Positions 58,404 to 64,000 of a stretch of DNA of 64,000 bases are shown here, in pieces; position 1 is the first letter of the stretch; each line of letters begins with the position of its first letter. The DNA lies in the NCBI GenBank assembly GCA_002104895.1, contig MCFG01000030.1, forward strand, positions 63,501 through 127,500. The letters are read 5' to 3'. Source of the stretch: Anaeromyces robustus. Taxonomy: Eukaryota > Neocallimastigomycota > Neocallimastigomycetes > Neocallimastigales > Neocallimastigaceae. Both the position numbers and the translations under genes were made by a program. The notes under the pieces were generated by a model. The model made no database searches and was not told the DNA's origin. It saw only the letters and a program-made list of their open reading frames with translations.

Positions 58404-61400
58404 AAAATCAATAAAAATTTAAAAAATAAAAAATAAAATCTAATAATAGTTATTGGAATTATTATTATTATTATTATTATATTTATGTTCAAATAATTAT
58501 TGTATTTAATTAAACTTTTGTATTAATTATTATTATTTTAATTAGTTTTTCCTTTTTTTTTTTTTTAATTTACTATGTATACAGTGTTTCAGTTAAAAAT
58601 GATATTTTAGTAATAATTTTATTATTATAGTTAATAATATTACAATTGTTTATGTTTTTGTGAGATAAATTTAACATTTAATCGTTTTGTATATATAAAA
58701 AAAATAATAAAAATATATATATTTATAAAAATATATTTATAATAATGAAAAAAAAATTTTTAGAAGAAAACTTTTTTTTCTTTTATACTAAATTTATTTT
58801 CAATGATCATATTATTGACAATATGATATTTATTATTATCATTATTATCTTTTTTGTTTTTGTTTTTGTTTTTTTTATTTATTTATTTTTCTTTTTTTCT
58901 TTTTTATTATTTTTTTTTGATAAAAACGTGGTTAAAATAATAATAAATAATAATATTTTTTTAATATTAATTTAATTAAATATTATTTATTGAACTTAAT
59001 CATAAAAATTAGTAGTCCTTTATAATTATAATATATTAAATTATTAATAAAACTATAGATCATATTCTTTATCAAACTTTGAAAAGGTTTGGTAATAATT
59101 TATTATTTAAATTATATAATAAATTAAAATAAAATAATAAAATGTAACTTAACAAAAAGTATTAAGTATAAATGTTATAAATCCTCATAAATCATTATTA
59201 AAAAACGGCATAATGATATATCATGTGTATTAACATGATAAATCATTAAACTGTTATCAATTTATTAAATATTACAATTTTTATATTATTTAAATTTTTG
59301 AGATAATATATTTTATTGTCATATTATATTAAAAACAATTTTTATTTGTTACATTTACCAAAATAAATATTAAAAAAATTAATCTTTTAATTTTTTGATA
59401 GATAATATACATAAATGTACGATAATGTATACATGATTTATAATAGATAAATAATTTATACAGAAAAATTATATTATATATATTTATATATATAATATAT
59501 AAAAATTTATACAGAAATTTATAAATATATACCAATCATTCTTAATTAAGAAATATATATGTATATTCTTGATATATAAAATTATTTTGATATAATTATA
59601 AAATATATCAGTTATATGATATATCATACAAATTATAATGGTTAATAACCTCTTTTTTTTGATTTTGAATTGCTTAATATCAGGTTTAAAAGTAGATTAT
59701 TCTAAAGCTTTAATAATATGAAATTTAAATGTTTATAATTTATTTGTTTACTTTATTTAATAATTAATTATGTTAAATATATATATTTTTAATTAATACT
59801 ACAAAAGGATTTTATAAAGGAAACTATAAATATATGCTAATCATTTATATATATAGATAATGAATAAACAGATAAAATAAAAACATATATTTTAACATAA
59901 TGATATATCGTAATAGTTATAGTGAAGCAAAAAATTATTAATATTTATTTCTATTTTTTACTTAATAATTATACCTATATATATTTTTCATAGAAATAAT
60001 TAAATTTCTTTTTTTTTTTCGTTATATAATATATATATATCTTATTCATATATATACAAATCATTCTTGCATAGATAATAAATAATAATAAACAATGAAA
60101 TAAATTTTGATTTAGTGATAAATCATTAATATTTATTTTTATTTTCGTTTAATTATTATTTTTAAATAACTGTTTTTAATAAAAATAATTATTGTTATTA
60201 TGAATACTTATAATATGTTTAGATATAATTAAATAGATATTGTTACATAATATCATAATAATTATAATTATAGTAAAAAAATTATTAATTTTTATGCTTA
60301 TTTTTTATAAGAAATATTATTTATATTTTTAATAAAAAGATTTAATGATAAATTGATTATTTGGTCACATTATTATTTATGTATTTAAAATATTGATACC
60401 ACTGATACCCATCTTAAATTTTTTTTTATCAAATGTTTAATTCTAATTTTTATTTATTAGTTATCTTATTTTTATTATCTTACTCAAATTAATAGTAATA
60501 ATGTTTTTATTTTTTTTTTTTTTTTAAATTTTCATTATATTATATCCCTTTTAGTAAATTATTTTTTATTGCTTTTGACGTTTGTTTTTATTCTTTGTTT
60601 TTTTTTCTTTTTTGATTTTATCTTTTTCTTTATCATTTTTTATATAATGTATTCTTTATTTTAACAAAATTTATTACAAGCTTAACAAAATAAGATTATT
60701 ATATATATATATATTGTTTATTCTTGAAAAAAAAAGAAGTTTTTATTTTAATTTATTTTTATTTTGAGATTAAATGATAGTTGATAGTTGGTATTCATTT
60801 ACTTTATATTGAGTATTGTCTGATTAACAATAATTTTAAATTTGACATCCATCTAAAATATTAAAGGAAAAATTAAAAATATTAATATATTATATATTAT
60901 AAGTACGTTTTTTTTTTTTAATTTAGTATATTAATAAATTTGTAAAATTTTATATTTTTTATTAAATAATAAATATTTTTTTATGTTAAATTTTTCATAA
61001 TTATTATTTTTTTTAATTAAATGATCATTTATTATCATTAAAAAAGTTATATAATGCAAAGAAATAATTATTACTTCATAAAATACAGAAAAGGATTAAT
61101 TATAATAATTAATCCTTTTCTGTATTCTTTAATTAATAACAATAATAAAATTTAATATTAATAAATAATTGCTATTAGTATATTATTATCATTTTTTTTC
61201 TTTTTCTTTTTCTTTTTCTTTTTCTTTTTTCTTTTTTGTATAAATTAACATTATATTAATTAAATAACAAAAAACAATACCAATATATATTAAAAATTAT
61301 ATAGGATTAATTAAGTAATTATTACCTTTATAATTTTTAAATATTTTTATATTTATTTTTATCCATTATAATAATATTATTGTAAAAAAAAAATAAATTA

Positions 61401-61814
61401 TATTAATTATTAGGATATAAAATATTTGATTTATTATAAAAAATAAAATAAAATAAATAGTGAAATAAAACACATAATGAATGATATAAAAATAAATAAA
61501 AACATAATAAAGCCAAGCAAAAATTATTAATAAAAAATTAATATTAATTTTTTTTTTAAGTATTTTATTTTTATTTTTCATATTTTTTAATTATTTTTAG
61601 TTTTTTTTCATTTAATTTATTTATTCTTTTTTTTATTTTATTTTCTCATTTAGAGAAAAAAGAAAATATTTATATATTCTTTAAGAATGATTATAAAAAA
61701 GTATTATTATAATTAATTATTTCATATTTTAGTAATGAAAAAATAAAAGTTATTTTTTTTTTTTTTTTTATTTTTCATTCATACTATTTATATTATGAAA
61801 TTTATATAAATAGA
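58404..61814. other. Long AT-rich gene-free region
   Basis: 3.4 kb with no convincing frame. Recurrent words such as cataatgatatatc (about 59208, 59899) and aatcatt followed by tatatat suggest decayed tandem repeats of a few hundred bases between 59150 and 60150. (TTTTTC)n lies at about 61198-61233. A perfect palindrome is listed separately. Confidence 0.5.
61082..61126. other. Near-perfect 45-bp palindrome
   Basis: Symmetric about 61104. The arm aatacagaaaaggattaat is followed by its exact complement, with up to 22 pairs (about 20 allowing a loop). It lies about 690 bp downstream of the protease gene's stop. Confidence 0.9.
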
Positions 61815-63899
61815 TTAACATATAGGTTGATATACAGTTTCTGTAGCAACTGATATATGTGTATTAGTAACAGTAGCATAAATTGTAGTTGTTGTAAATA
61901 CAGTAGCTTCATATGGATTATTAGTTGTAGTGGTTGTTGTAGTAGTCGTAGTAGTAGTAGTGGTTGTTGTTGTTGTTGTTGTTGTTATCATATTAGTACA
62001 TTGACCAAATTCAGGTTGACAACCATTTTCAATACGACATAATCCATCTGAATCATTGGAAGAATCAATACATTTACCGTCTTTAGAACAACATCCATTA
62101 GTACATTTAGTATAACCGTTTAATAAACCACATCCATCATAAATACCTGATCTATTATAAACAATTTGTTTACCATTATTAATTATACTAAGTTGATTAT
62201 TATCAGGATCTACAACACCAGGAACGGCATTATCAAGTAAAGTTTTCATCATAACATCATATGTAAATTTAGTATCTGTAAATTCACCAATATATAAAGC
62301 TATTACACCAGCAGCAATTGGTGAAGAATATGATGTTCCCGTTGCAATTGAAATATTATCATAAGTTTCATTTGGATTATAACTTTCAACATTAAAACCT
62401 ACATCAATACCAATTATACTATTACCAGGAGCAACTAATTTAATACATGGTCCATAATTACTGAAAATGCTATGATCATAACTTCCAGCATTATTAGAGC
62501 CAATACCTATAACATTATGAAATCCAGTAAAACTAGAAACATAAAGTTTATCATCATTTTCATATATTTTTTCATTATAATAACAATGATATTTATTATT
62601 ATTTCCAGCTGCTACAACTATTAAAAGACCTGATTCTACCAATTCATTAATTTTATCTTGATAAGATTGAACAAATTCTAAATCAATACCACGTGAAATA
62701 TTAATAATAGTTTTAAATGGGATGCCATTTCTTTTAATAAAATCTAAAGCAAGCATTATATGAACCATATCAAATTCTGTAGCAAGAGCATGAATATTAG
62801 CTTTTTTAGCAGAACCAAAGAATTTTCCAGCAGCAAAAGATGCTACTTTTGAACCATGACGAGGAATTAAATAACTTTTATGTAATTCTTCTTCATATTG
62901 ACTACTATCTAAATGACATAATTTATATTTTTCATTACCAGAAGTTAATCTAATTTCACCTTCGTTAATAATGGCATCACATGTAATTGTACGTTCATCC
63001 GGAGTACCTTTATAAGTATCAAAATCGATATGATTTGTAAAAATACCATCATCAATAACATAAATATCAACACCTTTACCAGCGGAAGATGGATAATAAT
63101 AATTATTATCAATAGTAGTATAAACATTTTCTACATAACCTCTAGATAATTGAGATAAATGAGTAAAAGCATCTTCTTGAACACTAACATCTTTCCAATG
63201 AGTTTGTTTTTTAATATCTTCAATATTATAGTATTTATCATCATTACTATTATTATCATTATTGAAATTATTTAATATATCATTATCATTTACTATAAAT
63301 GAATTATCATTATTTAAAGGTGAAGTGAAATTTTTATTTTGATGAATAATTTCAATTTCATCCTCATCAATAGGTAAAGTAGGTATAACTTTATTACATT
63401 CTGTAATATTTGGTAAATTTTTAACTTCATCAACAATATCATCTGAAAGGTAAACTCTAACAGTATAATAATTTAAAACAGGACAAATATGACTAATGAT
63501 AGTAGATTCTATTGAAATTAATTCCTCATTTCTTTTATAAATTACGTTATTTCTTTCTGGTCTGTTTTTATTAATAAATTTAAATTTTACTTTATCATTA
63601 TTATCATAATAACGTTTAATTAAAGCAGTATTAGAATCTAATTCATCAAGTTTTTCATCAATTTTACCATTTTCTAAAGTATAAGTTTCTTTATTATCAT
63701 TAATAATATTATAAATATCATTCATTCTATCATTAACTAATTCATCAATAGCATTTTTTACTGATGTAGATGCTTCATCATATTTTGCATCCTTATCATT
63801 TCTTTTAATAGAAATGATATAATAATTATTATCAGCTAAAACATTAATGAATGAATTAAATACAAAGAAAATGATAAGAACAAAAGCATAGCAATTCAT
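61815..63899 (-). CDS. Secreted subtilisin-like (S8) protease with CBM18 domain
   Basis: 694 residues. Order: signal peptide (1-22); I9-type propeptide region (about 25-175); an Asn/Asp-rich linker; the S8 domain with Asp283 (VIDDGIFTNHIDF), His348 (RHGSKVASFAAG), oxyanion Asn433 (VVAAGNNN) and Ser523 (ATGTSYSSPIAAGV), a complete catalytic set. Then comes a hevein-type CBM18 chitin-binding domain with eight cysteines (590-634; CTNGCCSKDGKC…GCQPEFGQC), a poly-Thr linker (639-660) and a short tail. The S8 core is of the fungal proteinase K type. It is presumably secreted and held on chitin, either the fungus's own wall or other chitin; the target is inference. The start gives a clean signal peptide. 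Confidence 0.95.
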   Translation of the reverse strand: MNCYAFVLIIFFVFNSFINVLADNNYYIISIKRNDKDAKYDEASTSVKNAIDELVNDRMNDIYNIINDNKETYTLENGKIDEKLDELDSNTALIKRYYDNNDKVKFKFINKNRPERNNVIYKRNEELISIESTIISHICPVLNYYTVRVYLSDDIVDEVKNLPNITECNKVIPTLPIDEDEIEIIHQNKNFTSPLNNDNSFIVNDNDILNNFNNDNNSNDDKYYNIEDIKKQTHWKDVSVQEDAFTHLSQLSRGYVENVYTTIDNNYYYPSSAGKGVDIYVIDDGIFTNHIDFDTYKGTPDERTITCDAIINEGEIRLTSGNEKYKLCHLDSSQYEEELHKSYLIPRHGSKVASFAAGKFFGSAKKANIHALATEFDMVHIMLALDFIKRNGIPFKTIINISRGIDLEFVQSYQDKINELVESGLLIVVAAGNNNKYHCYYNEKIYENDDKLYVSSFTGFHNVIGIGSNNAGSYDHSIFSNYGPCIKLVAPGNSIIGIDVGFNVESYNPNETYDNISIATGTSYSSPIAAGVIALYIGEFTDTKFTYDVMMKTLLDNAVPGVVDPDNNQLSIINNGKQIVYNRSGIYDGCGLLNGYTKCTNGCCSKDGKCIDSSNDSDGLCRIENGCQPEFGQCTNMITTTTTTTTTTTTTTTTTTTTTNNPYEATVFTTTTIYATVTNTHISVATETVYQPIC

Positions 63900-64000
63900 T
63901 TTTTATTGTTATCTTTTCTTTATTTTTTTAATATATTTTTTAAATATTAAATATTATATTGATAATGTTATATTTATTTTTTATTTTTGTTTTTATATTC
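63900..64000. promoter_or_regulatory. Upstream region of the protease gene, cut by the window end
   Basis: Only 101 bp of A/T-rich sequence, probably 5' UTR or promoter. No motif was recognised. Confidence 0.4.

Noticed and set aside
58745-58975. 76-residue Phe/Ile-rich frame on the plus strand
   Set aside because: Composition is that of random T-rich DNA, with no hydrophobic periodicity beyond homopolymers and no neighbour support.
61082-61126. Rho-independent-type terminator
   Set aside because: A strong stem is present, but the genome is eukaryotic and a bacterial terminator makes no sense here. It is listed as a palindrome only.

Overview
The window is nuclear DNA of a very AT-rich, intron-bearing eukaryote, most likely an anaerobic gut fungus (Neocallimastigomycota). 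The grounds are intergenic DNA that is almost pure A/T with huge (TAA)n, (AAAT)n and (AAAAT)n tracts, Asn-, Thr- and Gln-rich proteins, short AT-rich GT-AG introns, ankyrin proteins, and a secreted subtilase with a CBM18 chitin-binding tail. This placement is inference; no marker RNA gene is in the window. AT content was judged by eye, not counted.

Layout. 0-5.3 kb: a deletion derivative of a Mutator-like (MULE) DNA transposon, a truncated relative, and an ankyrin gene broken by one frameshift. 7-8.7 kb (-), 17-18 kb (+) and 27-28.5 kb (+): three single-pass membrane proteins sharing an eight-cysteine ectodomain; two carry a Y/N/Q-rich cytoplasmic region and a C-terminal SH3 domain. 11.9-13.8 kb (-): a decayed SMYD-type MYND/SET gene whose upstream region is repeated at the left window edge. 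14.1-15.6 kb: a foldback-like repeat. 18-27 kb: a gene-poor stretch of satellites, tandem duplications and perfect hairpins.

31.6-41.7 kb is a conserved housekeeping block: ORC2 (-), then, divergently, the 12-exon spliceosomal WD40 gene SMU1 (+), then, convergently, a 10-exon four-CBS-domain gene (-) of AMPK-gamma/SNF4 type. I worked out the exons of both from splice sites and reading frame.

43.2-53.3 kb is a nested mobile-element island. A MULE with a FLYWCH-type transposase gene on the minus strand was split by a Ty3/Gypsy chromovirus at 44666-51495. That element has 474-bp LTRs that look identical and a 5-bp target duplication, so it appears whole and young. 53.8-63.9 kb (all -): a large ankyrin protein, a PLP aminotransferase resembling ACC synthase, and a subtilisin-CBM18 protease.

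The most promising undescribed items are the Cys8/TM/prion-like/SH3 receptor-like family, the GC-rich words shared by MULE ends and the Gypsy LTR, and the recurrent long perfect hairpins in intergenic DNA.
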